Assembly: GCF_000732605.1 (NCBI RefSeq)
Contig: NZ_JPME01000020.1
Span: forward strand, 124,001 to 188,000
Length of the DNA stretch: 64,000 nt
Direction of reading: 5' to 3'
From: Lacrimispora celerecrescens
GTDB lineage: Bacteria > Bacillota > Clostridia > Lachnospirales > Lachnospiraceae
Shown: in pieces, positions 1 through 8,782 of the stretch
Layout of the letters: each line of letters starts with the position of its first letter
Numbering within the stretch: position 1 is the stretch's first letter
Translations under genes and position numbers: made by a program
Notes under the pieces: model-generated
The model's database searches: none
The model's input: the letters and a program-made list of their open reading frames with translations, nothing else
Told to the model about the DNA's origin: nothing

Positions 1-748
1 GTTTCAGCTGGGCCTTTAGCGCATCTAAATCCACATAAACGCTATAACTGTAATTATTCCAGTCCTCCGCCCCTCCTTCCACCAGTCCGGCTGTTGGTAT
101 GAGATACTTTTTGGGAGGTTTGACGGTTGTACCGCCTTCCCCGGTCCCTCCGTTTTGGGACTGATAATAGGCATCCATATCAAAGATCACGAACATGGGT
201 CTATTTATAAAATCAATATCAGGAATACTGGAGGAATCATCATAAAAGCCATAACGATTGCTTTTGGGGTTACTGAAATTCCTGGCAACCATATTCCCTA
301 CAATCATCTGAAGGTCTCTATTACCCGGTTCCGGGATGCGCCCTTCCTTTAAGGGAATATTTTTCATATAACTCTGGGAAACGCCAACCAGGTTGATATA
401 CGCCTGGTAAGCACCCTGAGTCATCAAAACACTGGTTTCCAAAAGCGGAGAAGCAGCATCAACATGATCAATCCGTTCAAATTGCGCGATCACATCATCC
501 GTCATGTAATTAGGATCCTTGCTGCTTTCATTTCCGCCCCACATCGCATTAGAATATACGGAAACTTCCGTAAGGCTTCCATAGGAAGCGATCTGTTCCA
601 TGGTAAGTTCATTAAAGCCGATACCCAAAGACACCATGACAACAATGGAAGCTGTACCGATCAAAACTCCCAGAACCGTTAGAAATGTCCTTAGCTTCCT
701 GCGTCTTAAGTTATTTACACTCATAGAAAGCAAATCGCTAAATTTCAT
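1..748 (-). CDS. ABC transporter permease, MacB/FtsX type (3' part outside window)
   Basis: The minus-strand frame from the ATG at 748 stays open to the window edge. It begins MKFSDLLSMSVNNLRRRK, followed by a hydrophobic segment (about residues 20-45) and a long extracytoplasmic stretch, the usual start of a MacB-periplasmic-core/FtsX permease. A GAAGAGG site precedes the ATG. It overlaps the end of the upstream membrane protein gene by 11 bases, so it is the third gene of an operon with an ATPase of the LolD/MacB class. Such systems use ATP hydrolysis to drive export or mechanical signalling across the membrane; the substrate cannot be read from sequence. The C-terminal membrane helices are missing only because the window ends. 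Confidence 0.85.
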   Translation of the reverse strand, partial: MKFSDLLSMSVNNLRRRKLRTFLTVLGVLIGTASIVVMVSLGIGFNELTMEQIASYGSLTEVSVYSNAMWGGNESSKDPNYMTDDVIAQFERIDHVDAASPLLETSVLMTQGAYQAYINLVGVSQSYMKNIPLKEGRIPEPGNRDLQMIVGNMVARNFSNPKSNRYGFYDDSSSIPDIDFINRPMFVIFDMDAYYQSQNGGTGEGGTTVKPPKKYLIPTAGLVEGGAEDWNNYSYSVYVDLDALKAQLK

Positions 749-2570
749 TGTTATTTTCCTCTTCCAGTTCTTCAAGTGTTTCTTTTTTCTTTTTACGTTT
801 TTTTAGCACATATACAGTCCCAATGGTTCCTATCACCAGGACGACAATCACCGCCGGAATGATGATCTTTCCATATTTGGAAGTGCCTTCCGGCTCTGTA
901 ACTACAGGAAAATCTCCCGAACCATCCATTCCGGGATCTAAATCCTCCTGCTCCGTTACCGTTAAACTTAACTCTTTTTCAATGGGTTCGCTGACCACTC
1001 CGTTTTCATCCTCATAAGTGATCATAACCTTAATTTTCCCATCATCCATGGTAGGCGCTGTTCCGCTGATCATGGCATCCACATTTCCAGATTCTCCTGG
1101 CTTTATATTTCCTACATAACTGTTGGTCTGCTGAATGGAATCTCCTACAAAGGCTACCATGACGTTATAGAGGAGAACCTTTCCTGTATTATTAATGGGA
1201 AACATCACATTTGTCTCGGAACCCACGGAAATCGTATCGGGCATTATCTCAATCGTACCCGTGTTTAAACGGGAAACCTGCTTGACAGGAATGTTCACTG
1301 TCACCTTTTCTTCCGCATTTTTAAATTCAGGGCTATCATACTTTTCATTGATGGTGATGGAATAGGTTCTTTGATCCACCCAGGCCCCTGCCCGAAGCTT
1401 CAGCTTTATGTCTGTGGTCTGGCCTGCGGGAAGAGAATTCACAACAATGGAGGAGGAACCGGAATCCATGGTAAATACCGCACTCTCCGTAACCTTTTCT
1501 GATTCCAGGTTAAAGAGGATATTGCTTGCAGCAACATTTTCGGAGGCGTTCTTCATATGAAGGATCATCTCAAATTCCTCTCCGGCATAAACGGTTTCCG
1601 GATTCGTCTCGAAGCCATCTACAATGATTCTGGCCTTTGTTCGGTCATTGGCATTGAAATCACCGGTCTCTTCTTCCTTGTCTTTATTCTGAACCTTAAC
1701 ATAGAAGGTCTCTTCTACTTTCTGAATATCTCCATCTGTGCTGTCACGGTATTCGATCGTATATGTGATAGGATAATATCCGCTGTAAACATCCTTGCGG
1801 ATATTCATACTGTAGGGAATCTCCACCGTCTCGCCGCCGCCGATCCGGTCATAATGCCTGGTGTAGTTGCCGTCGTTAATATCAAAGGGGAATTTAGTGC
1901 TGTCCTGGTCTAACTTCATCCGGACATTCACATCAAAAGCCGTAATTTGGGAGGAATTACGGACGTTCATATTAAAATTCATGACTTGCGGATAGATGCC
2001 AAAAGGTGTATTTTGGTTTTCTCCCAACTCAAACTGGATGGTCCCTTCATCTTTCCCGGATTCCGTTGTTGCGGAGGATTTTGTGATCCAGATGTTGACT
2101 TTTTCATGAGCAACCGGTGATCCGTCATTTTTTACAGTTGCATTTTGAACGATCTCGATCGGCACAGAGTAATATCCATCTGCGATATCTCTTCGAACCA
2201 TTCCGGTGAGGGTTACACTTTTAGAGCTTCCGCTTTTTATATTTCCTACCTTTTTATTATCAAAGGTGCTGGATGTGATCTCAAAAGGGAAAATACTTCC
2301 TGAATACTCTTCTCCATTTTCTTTCGCATCGCTTTCCTGATTCGCCAGTCCTTCCTCAAATCGAATTGCCACATTGGTTAAATCAATGTCATCCTGATTT
2401 GTCAAAACCATATTGATGGTCATATTTTGCCCTGTTTTTCCGGAAGGAACCTTTTTTACATCAATCCAACGTTCTCCTGATCCTGGCTGCGCAAAAGCAA
2501 TTCCCGGCACAGCTGAAGTGACCATAAGGATAGCAAGCATCCATAAAACACCTTTCCTAACCTTCTTCAT
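738..2570 (-). CDS. Secreted, membrane-anchored repeat-domain protein of an ABC system (COG1361-like)
   Basis: About 610 residues from the ATG at 2570, which has a GGAGG site. An in-frame upstream ATG at 2660 lies inside the ATPase gene and lacks a good site. An N-terminal signal peptide (MKKVRKGVLWMLAILMVTSA, then an AFA-type cleavage site) leads into several beta-rich extracellular repeats with NTG, GNIKPGESG and SLPAGQT-like turns, as in CARDB/COG1361 S-layer-type proteins. The C-terminus is a single membrane helix followed by KKRKKKK and an acidic tail. It is translationally coupled to the ATPase (14-base overlap) and to the permease. Likely an extracytoplasmic partner of the transporter; the ligand is unknown. 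Confidence 0.8.
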   Translation of the reverse strand: MKKVRKGVLWMLAILMVTSAVPGIAFAQPGSGERWIDVKKVPSGKTGQNMTINMVLTNQDDIDLTNVAIRFEEGLANQESDAKENGEEYSGSIFPFEITSSTFDNKKVGNIKSGSSKSVTLTGMVRRDIADGYYSVPIEIVQNATVKNDGSPVAHEKVNIWITKSSATTESGKDEGTIQFELGENQNTPFGIYPQVMNFNMNVRNSSQITAFDVNVRMKLDQDSTKFPFDINDGNYTRHYDRIGGGETVEIPYSMNIRKDVYSGYYPITYTIEYRDSTDGDIQKVEETFYVKVQNKDKEEETGDFNANDRTKARIIVDGFETNPETVYAGEEFEMILHMKNASENVAASNILFNLESEKVTESAVFTMDSGSSSIVVNSLPAGQTTDIKLKLRAGAWVDQRTYSITINEKYDSPEFKNAEEKVTVNIPVKQVSRLNTGTIEIMPDTISVGSETNVMFPINNTGKVLLYNVMVAFVGDSIQQTNSYVGNIKPGESGNVDAMISGTAPTMDDGKIKVMITYEDENGVVSEPIEKELSLTVTEQEDLDPGMDGSGDFPVVTEPEGTSKYGKIIIPAVIVVLVIGTIGTVYVLKKRKKKKETLEELEEENNNEI

Positions 2571-3327
2571 ATCCCATGTCCTCCTTCGTATCCTCATGTT
2601 GCTGTTCCTCGTGATGCTGTTCTTCATGATGCTGTTCCTCGATTTTAAATATCTTTCCATCTACTATATGGAATTGTCTGTCTGCAAACTTTGCAATATA
2701 ATTATCATGAGTTACCATGACCAGGGTCTGATTCTGCTCCCTCACGATTTTTTGCATTAAGTTTAATATTTCCCTGGTAGTCTTTGAGTCTAAGTTTCCT
2801 GTGGGTTCATCCGCAAAGATGATCTTCGGATCCACTGCCAAAGCTCTTGCAATGCCGACTCTCTGCTGCTGACCTCCTGACATCTCATTGGCCATATGCT
2901 TCATCTGTTTCTCAAGCCCCACCAGCTTTATGTATTCTTTTGCTTTTTCATTCCTTGCTTTCTTTGTCACTCCCCGAAATGAAAGAGGTAAGGCCACATT
3001 CTCAACCGCATTCATGGTCTGCAACAGATTATAGGACTGAAAAATAAAACCCACATGCTTTCTGCGGAATGATACCAGTTGATTCTCCGAAAGCTTTTCT
3101 ATATGACTCCCGCCAATAACAATCTCTCCCTTTGATGGCTTTTCAAGGCCGGCTAACATATTTAAGAGAGTGGATTTACCGGAACCGGAGGGGCCTACGA
3201 TCGCGCAGAACTCTCCCTTATATATAGTAAAGTCCACACCGTTTAACGCATAGACCTTTGAGTTTCCTACTTTGTACACTTTATAAAGATTCTTGACCTG
3301 AATCATAGGTGACTTTTTTTCCGTCAA
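2557..3327 (-). CDS. ABC transporter ATP-binding protein, LolD/MacB class, with His/Glu-rich tail
   Basis: Walker A GPSGSGKST, signature EMSGGQ, Walker B IIFADEP and the H-loop TH are all present, giving a complete ATPase of the LolD/MacB/FtsE type. The frame is open from a GTG at 3336, but an AAGGGGGTG site sits about six bases before the TTG at 3327, which I prefer. The last 25 or so residues are unusual: EEQHHEEQHHEEQQHED, encoded by three imperfect 15-base repeats at 2600-2641. First gene of a three-gene operon. The tail could bind metal, but that is inference. Confidence 0.9.
   Translation of the reverse strand: MTEKKSPMIQVKNLYKVYKVGNSKVYALNGVDFTIYKGEFCAIVGPSGSGKSTLLNMLAGLEKPSKGEIVIGGSHIEKLSENQLVSFRRKHVGFIFQSYNLLQTMNAVENVALPLSFRGVTKKARNEKAKEYIKLVGLEKQMKHMANEMSGGQQQRVGIARALAVDPKIIFADEPTGNLDSKTTREILNLMQKIVREQNQTLVMVTHDNYIAKFADRQFHIVDGKIFKIEEQHHEEQHHEEQQHEDTKEDMGYEEG
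2600..2641 (-). repeat. Tandem 15-base repeat encoding His-Glu tail
   Basis: Two full units and one partial unit of TGCTGTTCCTCGTGA (plus-strand reading), the second unit with C-to-T and G-to-A changes. They encode the EEQHH repeats at the ATPase C-terminus, so copy number can change without breaking the frame. Confidence 0.8.
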
Positions 3328-3666
3328 AACAGACACCCCCTTTCTTTATTTTTGCAAGCAATGAGCCAGGTACAGGAATGCAGGCATTCTTGCATCTGGC
3401 GAATGCTGCAAGAGTCAGCAATCCTTTACTTAGGCCACTTGACTTTGCATACACATTATACAACAAGATATTTCCATCGGTCATTCTTTATTTTCTTACA
3501 CTTCCTTAAATATTCCTTACAGGAAGAAAGTATAAAATCTGGAAAAATGGCACATGAAAAGATTATATCATAAAATAAAAAAAAAGTGTGGAAATATTCT
3601 AACGGATACTGTATAATAGATGGGATAGAATTTTAAACCTTAATTTAGTGGATAAAGGAGATTCTT
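3328..3666. promoter_or_regulatory. Divergent promoter region between ABC operon and pyrBI
   Basis: On the minus strand a -10 TATAAT lies at 3455-3460, with a weak -35 (ATGACC, 18-base spacer), facing the ABC operon. On the plus strand a clear TATAAT lies at 3612-3617 facing pyrB, with a poor -35; AAAGGAG at 3654-3660 is the pyrB ribosome binding site. The part next to the ABC start (3344-3375) matches the leader at 52095-52126 at 26 of 32 positions. No PyrR-type attenuator is visible before pyrB. Confidence 0.6.
3344..3375 (-). repeat. 32-base leader element shared with 52095-52126
   Basis: See the partner copy. Next to it (3376-3410) is a GCATTC/GAATGC hairpin; the partner has GGGAC/GTCCC instead, so flanks differ. 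Confidence 0.55.
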
Positions 3667-4590
3667 ATGAGACATTTACTTAACCCGTTAGACTTTAGTG
3701 TGGAAGAGACCGGACAGCTATTAGATCTGGCCAAAGATATTGAAGAAAATCTTCCAAAATATTCTCATGTATGCGATGGAAAAAAATTAGCGACATTATT
3801 CTATGAGCCAAGTACAAGAACTCGTTTGAGTTTCGAGGCTGCCATGTTAAATTTAGGCGGCAGTGTACTAGGCTTTTCTTCTGCCGACTCCAGTTCTGCC
3901 GCAAAAGGAGAAAGTGTTGCTGATACCATTCGGGTCCTCTCCTGCTACGCAGACATATGTGCCATGAGACATCCAAAGGAAGGGGCTCCCCTGGTAGCTG
4001 CCAACCATTCCAGCGTACCTGTGATCAATGCCGGTGACGGAGGCCATCAGCATCCGACTCAGACCCTGACTGATCTGCTTTCCATCCATTCTTTAAAAGG
4101 CCGTTTAAATGATCTGACCATTGGCCTCTGTGGCGACTTAAAATTTGGCCGCACGGTTCACTCTCTTATTAACGCTCTCGTACGATATGAAAATATCAAA
4201 TTCATCTTAATTTCCCCCCCAGAGCTACGAGTACCTGAATACATCCGAGAAGATGTACTGAAAGCCAACAACATCGAATTTGTAGAAATGGACAGCCTTG
4301 ACGATGCCATGCCTTCTCTTGATATCCTCTATATGACCCGCGTTCAGAAGGAACGTTTCTTCAATGAGGAAGATTACATCCGTTTAAAAGACTGCTACAT
4401 TCTGGACAAAAAGAAAATGAAACTGGCAAAAGAAGATATGTATATACTTCACCCTCTTCCAAGAGTCAACGAAATCTCAGTAGAGGTTGACGAGGATCCC
4501 AGAGCTGCCTACTTTAAGCAGGCACAGTACGGCGTGTATGTGCGTATGGCTCTTATCATGACATTACTGGAGGTAGAAAAACCATGTTAA
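3667..4590 (+). CDS. pyrB: Aspartate carbamoyltransferase catalytic subunit
   Basis: 307 residues, the family length. It catalyses carbamoyl phosphate plus aspartate to carbamoyl-aspartate, the committed step of pyrimidine synthesis. Carbamoyl-phosphate-binding motif [11 protein letters not shown] (residues 47-57), Lys80 in [12 protein letters not shown] (129-132) and the aspartate-site HPLPRVNEI near the C-terminus are intact. AAAGGAG precedes the ATG. Its stop overlaps the start of pyrI by seven bases, so the two chains are translated together and should form the allosteric holoenzyme. Confidence 0.98.
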   Translation: MRHLLNPLDFSVEETGQLLDLAKDIEENLPKYSHVCDGKKLATLFYEPSTRTRLSFEAAMLNLGGSVLGFSSADSSSAAKGESVADTIRVLSCYADICAMRHPKEGAPLVAANHSSVPVINAGDGGHQHPTQTLTDLLSIHSLKGRLNDLTIGLCGDLKFGRTVHSLINALVRYENIKFILISPPELRVPEYIREDVLKANNIEFVEMDSLDDAMPSLDILYMTRVQKERFFNEEDYIRLKDCYILDKKKMKLAKEDMYILHPLPRVNEISVEVDEDPRAAYFKQAQYGVYVRMALIMTLLEVEKPC

Positions 4591-5009
4591 ATATCAGCGG
4601 ATTAAAAGAAGGAATCGTATTAGACCACATTGAAGCCGGTAAAAGCCTGGAAATTTATTATAACCTTGGTCTGGACAAGCTGGATTGCCAGGTCGCCATC
4701 ATTAAGAATGCAAGAAGCAATAAGATGGGAAAAAAGGACATCATAAAAATTGAAGGCGGTTTGGACCACATTGATCTTGACATTCTGGGATATATTGACC
4801 ATAACATTACGGTCAACATTATTAGAGATAACTTGATTGTGGAAAAGAAGGCCTTAAGCCTTCCTAAAAAAATCACCAATGTGATTCAATGCAAAAACCC
4901 CCGCTGCATTACCTCCATCGAGCAGGGGCTTCCCCATGTATTCTATCTTGCAGACGAGGAGAAAGAAATCTACCGCTGCATGTATTGCGAAGAAAAATAT
5001 TCGAAATAA
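4584..5009 (+). CDS. pyrI: Aspartate carbamoyltransferase regulatory subunit
   Basis: 141 residues with an N-terminal nucleotide-binding domain and a C-terminal zinc domain. The four zinc cysteines are in the expected CKNPRC and CMYC pairs. It binds CTP/ATP and confers feedback control on PyrB. It is followed directly by a strong terminator, so pyrBI is a two-gene unit; other pyr genes are not in this window. Confidence 0.97.
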   Translation: MLNISGLKEGIVLDHIEAGKSLEIYYNLGLDKLDCQVAIIKNARSNKMGKKDIIKIEGGLDHIDLDILGYIDHNITVNIIRDNLIVEKKALSLPKKITNVIQCKNPRCITSIEQGLPHVFYLADEEKEIYRCMYCEEKYSK

Positions 5010-5013
5010 TTCA

Positions 5014-5058
5014 AAAACAGCCTTCCCCGAATGTGAGGAAGGCTGTTTTTTATTTTTT
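5014..5058 (+). terminator. Rho-independent terminator of pyrBI
   Basis: Arms AACAGCCTTCC (5016-5026) and GGAAGGCTGTT (5037-5047), then a T-rich tail to about 5058. Confidence 0.9.
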
Positions 5059-5092
5059 CCATATGATCTGCTCATACGTATCCATTTCTCTA

Positions 5093-5445
5093 AGTTTTGA
5101 GCAAGACGATAAGCCGGGTTATGTCGTTGAATGGCCATCTATCTAGGCCTGCCGTCACCAGCAGGCTCAAGCGACCTACCCGGGAGCAGACGGGCCGCCT
5201 TATGCTCCCTGTTCGGTCTTGCTTCGGATGGGGTTTACATGGACCCCTCCTGTTACCAGAAGAGCGGTGGTCTCTTACACCACCTTTCCACCCTTACCGC
5301 ATTACGCGGCGGTATATTTCTGTTGCACTTTCCCTGGAGTCGCCTCCGCCAGACGTTATCTGGCATCCTGCCCTGTGAAGCCCGGACTTTCCTCACCTGC
5401 AGCCTTTCGGCTTTGCAGCTGCGGCCATTTGTCTTACTCAAAACT
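5093..5445 (-). ncRNA. rnpB: RNase P RNA (class A)
   Basis: The catalytic RNA that trims tRNA 5' leaders. Diagnostic conserved blocks are present: GAGGAAAGTCCGGGCT near the 5' end and CATAACCCGGCTTATC near the 3' end (plus-strand GATAAGCCGGGTT at 5108-5120). The outermost helix P1 can be drawn between 5431-5445 and 5093-5107 as about 15 consecutive pairs with one G-U, which sets the ends. About 353 nt, a normal length. Open reading frames overlapping it are not genes. Confidence 0.95.
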
Positions 5446-5578
5446 ATATTATGAAAAACCGTTTTCATAATCGGATGGACGGTGCTAAAAACAGCACCTT
5501 TTACGAGAAGCATGACAGCTTCTCGTAAGCTATAATAACATATCATAAATTTTCTTATTTGTAAAGCTACTTTCTGGT
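5446..5578 (-). promoter_or_regulatory. Promoter and three-hairpin leader upstream of rnpB
   Basis: Minus-strand TTTACA (5560-5565), 17-base spacer, TATGTT (5537-5542) would start RNA near 5530. The leader then has hairpin 0 (ACGAGAAGC / GCTTCTCGT, 5503-5526), hairpin 1 (GGTGCT / AGCACC, 5481-5498), the linker GTCCATCCG (5472-5480) and hairpin 2 (ATTATGAAAA / TTTTCATAAT, 5448-5471), which ends two bases before P1 of rnpB. The same architecture occurs at 13793-13872. It may be a processed 5' leader of pre-rnpB; function unknown. Confidence 0.6.
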
Positions 5579-7240
5579 TTAAACCTTAAAACAGCTTCCT
5601 CCAATAAATTCCCGTACAATGGAATTGCGGGGAATATCCTCATTGTTGACCCCAAGAAAATAATCCAGGAATTTTAATAATCGCTTTGCTTCCATATATT
5701 CCGGGGATTCTCTTGGAATGCCAAATAACAGTGGTTCTGCATACTGCTTCAGCACAGCCAGTTCATAAACCGTAGCTGAGTTGAACATCATATCCGCAGA
5801 CTCCTGGAAGGGGAAAATATACTCTTCCTCCCCTGCTCTCACCATCGGCCACATGCGTATGGTATCCTGTGCGGAGGCGCCTCTTGTTCTGGCGTCCCGA
5901 ACCATTCGCCGGATCAGACGGCAATCGGTTGTTGGAATCCGGTTGTGCTCATCAACATTTAACTGAGTCAGTGCACTTACGTATACACGAAATTTACTAT
6001 CCTGTGGCAGGGTATAGGACAGTCTGTCATTTAAGCAATGGATTCCTTCAATGACCAGGATATCATCTTTTCCCAGCTTTAAATAATCACCTCTGTACTC
6101 CCGGACCCCTGTTTTAAATTGGTACCGTGGCATTTCCACTGTTTCTCCGGCTAGAAGAGCTGTCATGTCTTTATTAAACTGTTCAATATCCAGACTTTCT
6201 AAGACCTCATAATTGTAGCTCCCATCCGGATTTTTCGGACTGTCTACCCGATTAACAAAATAATCGTCCACAGCAATGGGATGAGGGATCATTCCCTGAG
6301 CCTTTAACTGAACGGAAAGGCGGTGGGAAAAAGTGGTTTTCCCGGATGAGGACGGTCCGGCGATCATAACAAATTTTTTACTCCTGTCGGCGCCTATCCG
6401 TTCCGCGATCCCGGCAATTTTCTTTTCCTGCAGGGCCTCTTGAATTAAAATCAGTTCATTGATATTGCCTGATGCAATTTCTTCATTCAGTGCGCCTACA
6501 TGGGACACATTGAGCCGTTCTCCCCATTTCACGCTCTCCTTCAGCACACGGAACAGCTTCTGCTTCTTTTCCGGTTCGAAAACAGGCACTTCTTTGGGAT
6601 TATCCTTTTGAGGCAGCATGAGCATAAAGCCGTCATCATGTAATATTAAATCAAAGTACTTAATATATTCGGTATTCTGTACCATGTATCCATAATAGTA
6701 ATCTTCAAAGCCCCCTATGCTGTAGATATTGACACGGGAAACCCGGCGATAGCGGAACAGCCTTTCTTTGTCATACATCCGGTGTTTATGAAACAGATCA
6801 ATGGCATCGTCCGTGTTAACGCTTCGCTTCATAATCGGAATTTTTTGGCTCACATACTCCTGCATACGGGCTTTTACCCGGGAAAGCAGTTCCTCAGTCA
6901 GTTTGATCTTTCCGTGAGCCTCCATGTAATAGCCTTTTCCAAGAGAAAAGTCCACAGTCACCTTTTCGATATTCTCTGCACCGGCCACATCGTAAAAGGC
7001 TTTCATCATAACAAATATAGCGCTTCTGTGATAAGTCTGGATTCCAGGCTGATCTTTCCCTGTAAAGAAATGAAGGTTGCAGTCGAACTGGACTGTTTTA
7101 TGAAGTTCACTTAATTTTCCGTTTATGCTGACCAGTAAAATGTCATTTTCATACTGGGGCTGGTACTCTTTTGCAATTTCTTGATAAGACGTGCCAATTG
7201 GGTATTGCTTTTCTACACCATTTATCGTAACAACTGCCAT
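5579..7240 (-). CDS. Nucleoside (uridine) kinase-like protein with TGS and ThrRS-like N-terminal domains
   Basis: 553 residues. The N-terminus (about 1-60) is a TGS domain, residues about 65-215 resemble the second additional domain of threonyl-tRNA synthetase, and the C-terminal half is a phosphoribulokinase/uridine kinase domain with P-loop GPSSSGKT (295-302). The family is common in Clostridia and is usually annotated as uridine or nucleoside kinase; the true substrate is not settled by sequence. Last gene of the dgt-to-kinase operon. RNA-related appended domains suggest a link to tRNA or translation, which is inference. Confidence 0.88.
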   Translation of the reverse strand: MAVVTINGVEKQYPIGTSYQEIAKEYQPQYENDILLVSINGKLSELHKTVQFDCNLHFFTGKDQPGIQTYHRSAIFVMMKAFYDVAGAENIEKVTVDFSLGKGYYMEAHGKIKLTEELLSRVKARMQEYVSQKIPIMKRSVNTDDAIDLFHKHRMYDKERLFRYRRVSRVNIYSIGGFEDYYYGYMVQNTEYIKYFDLILHDDGFMLMLPQKDNPKEVPVFEPEKKQKLFRVLKESVKWGERLNVSHVGALNEEIASGNINELILIQEALQEKKIAGIAERIGADRSKKFVMIAGPSSSGKTTFSHRLSVQLKAQGMIPHPIAVDDYFVNRVDSPKNPDGSYNYEVLESLDIEQFNKDMTALLAGETVEMPRYQFKTGVREYRGDYLKLGKDDILVIEGIHCLNDRLSYTLPQDSKFRVYVSALTQLNVDEHNRIPTTDCRLIRRMVRDARTRGASAQDTIRMWPMVRAGEEEYIFPFQESADMMFNSATVYELAVLKQYAEPLLFGIPRESPEYMEAKRLLKFLDYFLGVNNEDIPRNSIVREFIGGSCFKV

Positions 7241-7251
7241 TCGCTTCCTCC

Positions 7252-8072
7252 TTATATGAATGTTTCAGGAAATTCCACCTCTGCCTTGCAGATTTCTAAG
7301 TCCTCCCCTACTTCTTTCTTTAGATATTCTTCCATAAAGTCAAGAAACAGATATTCCAAGCCGTAATGGCCGGCATCGATGACAGCCATATGGTTTGCAG
7401 CGGCATCGATTCCATTATGGTGTCCGATATCGCCTGTGATTAGGACTTTCACGCCAGCAGCCAGAGCCGGTTTCATCATGCTTCCCCCGGATCCGGGCTT
7501 ATGCCTACAAATCGAACGGCCTCCCCTGGAGCAGTCGCTCCGTAAACCGTGACAAAGGGAAGATGAAACCGTTCCTTTACAAGAGCTGCGATCTCCTTTA
7601 CTGTCAACTCTTTCTTAAGATACCCCGTTTTTCCAATTCCATAAATCATTTCCCTTGGACCTTCTGCGGTTTCCTTAATCATTACGCCTTCTTTTTCCAG
7701 CACGTTTACATCTGTAAGCCCAAGCTTATCTGCGGCCGCATCAGCCATACATCCAGGCGCCGCATCGAAGTTCGTATGCATGGCATAATAAGAGATGTCA
7801 TTACGGATCAGTTTTATAATTCGTCTGGATATAAAATCCTTATCATTAATTTTATTCAAAGGCTTGAAAATCAGGGGGTGATGGGTAATCAATAAATCAG
7901 CTCCCCACTGGACTGCATATTCAACCACCTCGTCAGTCGCATCTAATGCGATAAAAACCTTTTTTACTTCTTTGTCACCGCGTCCCGCTAAAAGGCCTAC
8001 ATTATCCCAATCACAGGCACAGCCTGTGGGTGCTAGTTGTTCCAGTTTTTCTATCAGTTCATCGCACTGCAT
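7252..8072 (-). CDS. Nif3-like dinuclear metal centre protein, split by a frameshift
   Basis: Two frames join to a normal Nif3/COG0327 protein of about 273 residues. The first (8072 to 7476) starts MQCDELIEKLEQLAPTG, carries the metal motif ITHHP, and ends GISPDPGEA. The second (7479 to 7252) begins MMKPALAAGVKVLITGDIGHH, the expected continuation with the C-terminal metal motif. One extra G in the run at 7484-7488 would restore a single frame. Its start overlaps the end of trmK. The family binds two metal ions in a hexameric toroid; biochemical role is uncertain. In this gene neighbourhood it regularly follows trmK. Confidence 0.88.
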
Positions 8073-8761
8073 TCTGAGCCTCCTTGTTATAGGCTAGTTC
8101 CAGCTTAAGCTCTTCTATTCTTCTGACAGCTGCCTCCGTTTGGCTCTCAGAAAGCCCTCTCATGATCTGCTCCAGCTGTTCCTCTTCTTTTTTTTAAATA
8201 TTCCTTTAAAACAGGATCTTTGGATTCCAGCAGGCTCCTGCCATAGCGATAAGAAATCTCGCGATTATCTTTTTCGCCTGCTTTATTCGTTCTGTTGATC
8301 CCCATTACGGTATAGAACTTTCCATCTTCTTTTATCATAGTCTCCCGCCAGGTAAAAAATTCCTGTTCTTCCAGGAATCTGCGTACCTTGTCCAGTTCTG
8401 AGTGGGGGGATAGAACCCAGTGGGGAATGCCTTCCCATAAACCGCGGCCTTCCTCAAGTATATGTATGATCAGCTCACCGCCCATACCTGCAATGACCAC
8501 ACAGTCCGCTTCGTTCTGCTCTAATTTTAAAAGTCCGTCGCTTAAACGGACTTCCACATGAGCTTCTAAGCCTGCCTCATGGATATGGGCCTGGGCCCGT
8601 AACAAGGGGCCCTTCCGCACATCCATGGCAATGGCATGTTTTGCTTTTCCTTCCTGTACCAGATGGATAGGAATATAACCATGATCCGTTCCAATATCTG
8701 CAACTGTGCTTCCTTCCGGAACAAAGGAAGCGATCGTTTCCAAACGCCTTGATAACTTCAT
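8059..8761 (-). CDS. trmK: tRNA (adenine(22)-N1)-methyltransferase, C-terminus frameshifted
   Basis: SAM-dependent methyltransferase modifying A22 of tRNA. It starts MKLSRRLETIASFVPEGSTV with the SAM motif DIGTDHGY and the conserved IAGMGGELI. As written, the frame stops at 8147 (204 residues, odd end KKRRGTAGADHERAF). Removing one base from the A8 run (plus-strand T8 at 8188-8195) gives KKEEEQLEQIMRGL and a frame ending at 8059, about 233 residues, with a normal coiled C-terminal helix. The corrected end overlaps the nif3 start by 14 bases and contains its AAGGAGG site, supporting the corrected reading. Confidence 0.9.
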
Positions 8762-8782
8762 CTTAAACTCCGTCTTGTATCT

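Noticed and set aside
1557-1913. 118-codon plus-strand frame
   Set aside because: It is antisense to the secreted repeat protein gene, has no ribosome binding site and no recognisable family.
2600-2641. Possible CRISPR or minisatellite
   Set aside because: Units are 15 bases, without spacers, and in frame within the ATPase gene.
3281-3484. 67-codon minus-strand frame before the ABC ATPase
   Set aside because: Covers the promoter and leader and overlaps the ATPase in another frame; similarity of its PGSLL segment to the 52 kb leader is at DNA level.
5097-5546. Several open frames on both strands of 60-107 codons
   Set aside because: They lie over RNase P RNA and its leader; the RNA has diagnostic conserved blocks.
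7476-7495. Programmed frameshift in nif3 as the main explanation
   Set aside because: Four other conserved genes show similar one-base faults, so sequence error is the simpler explanation.
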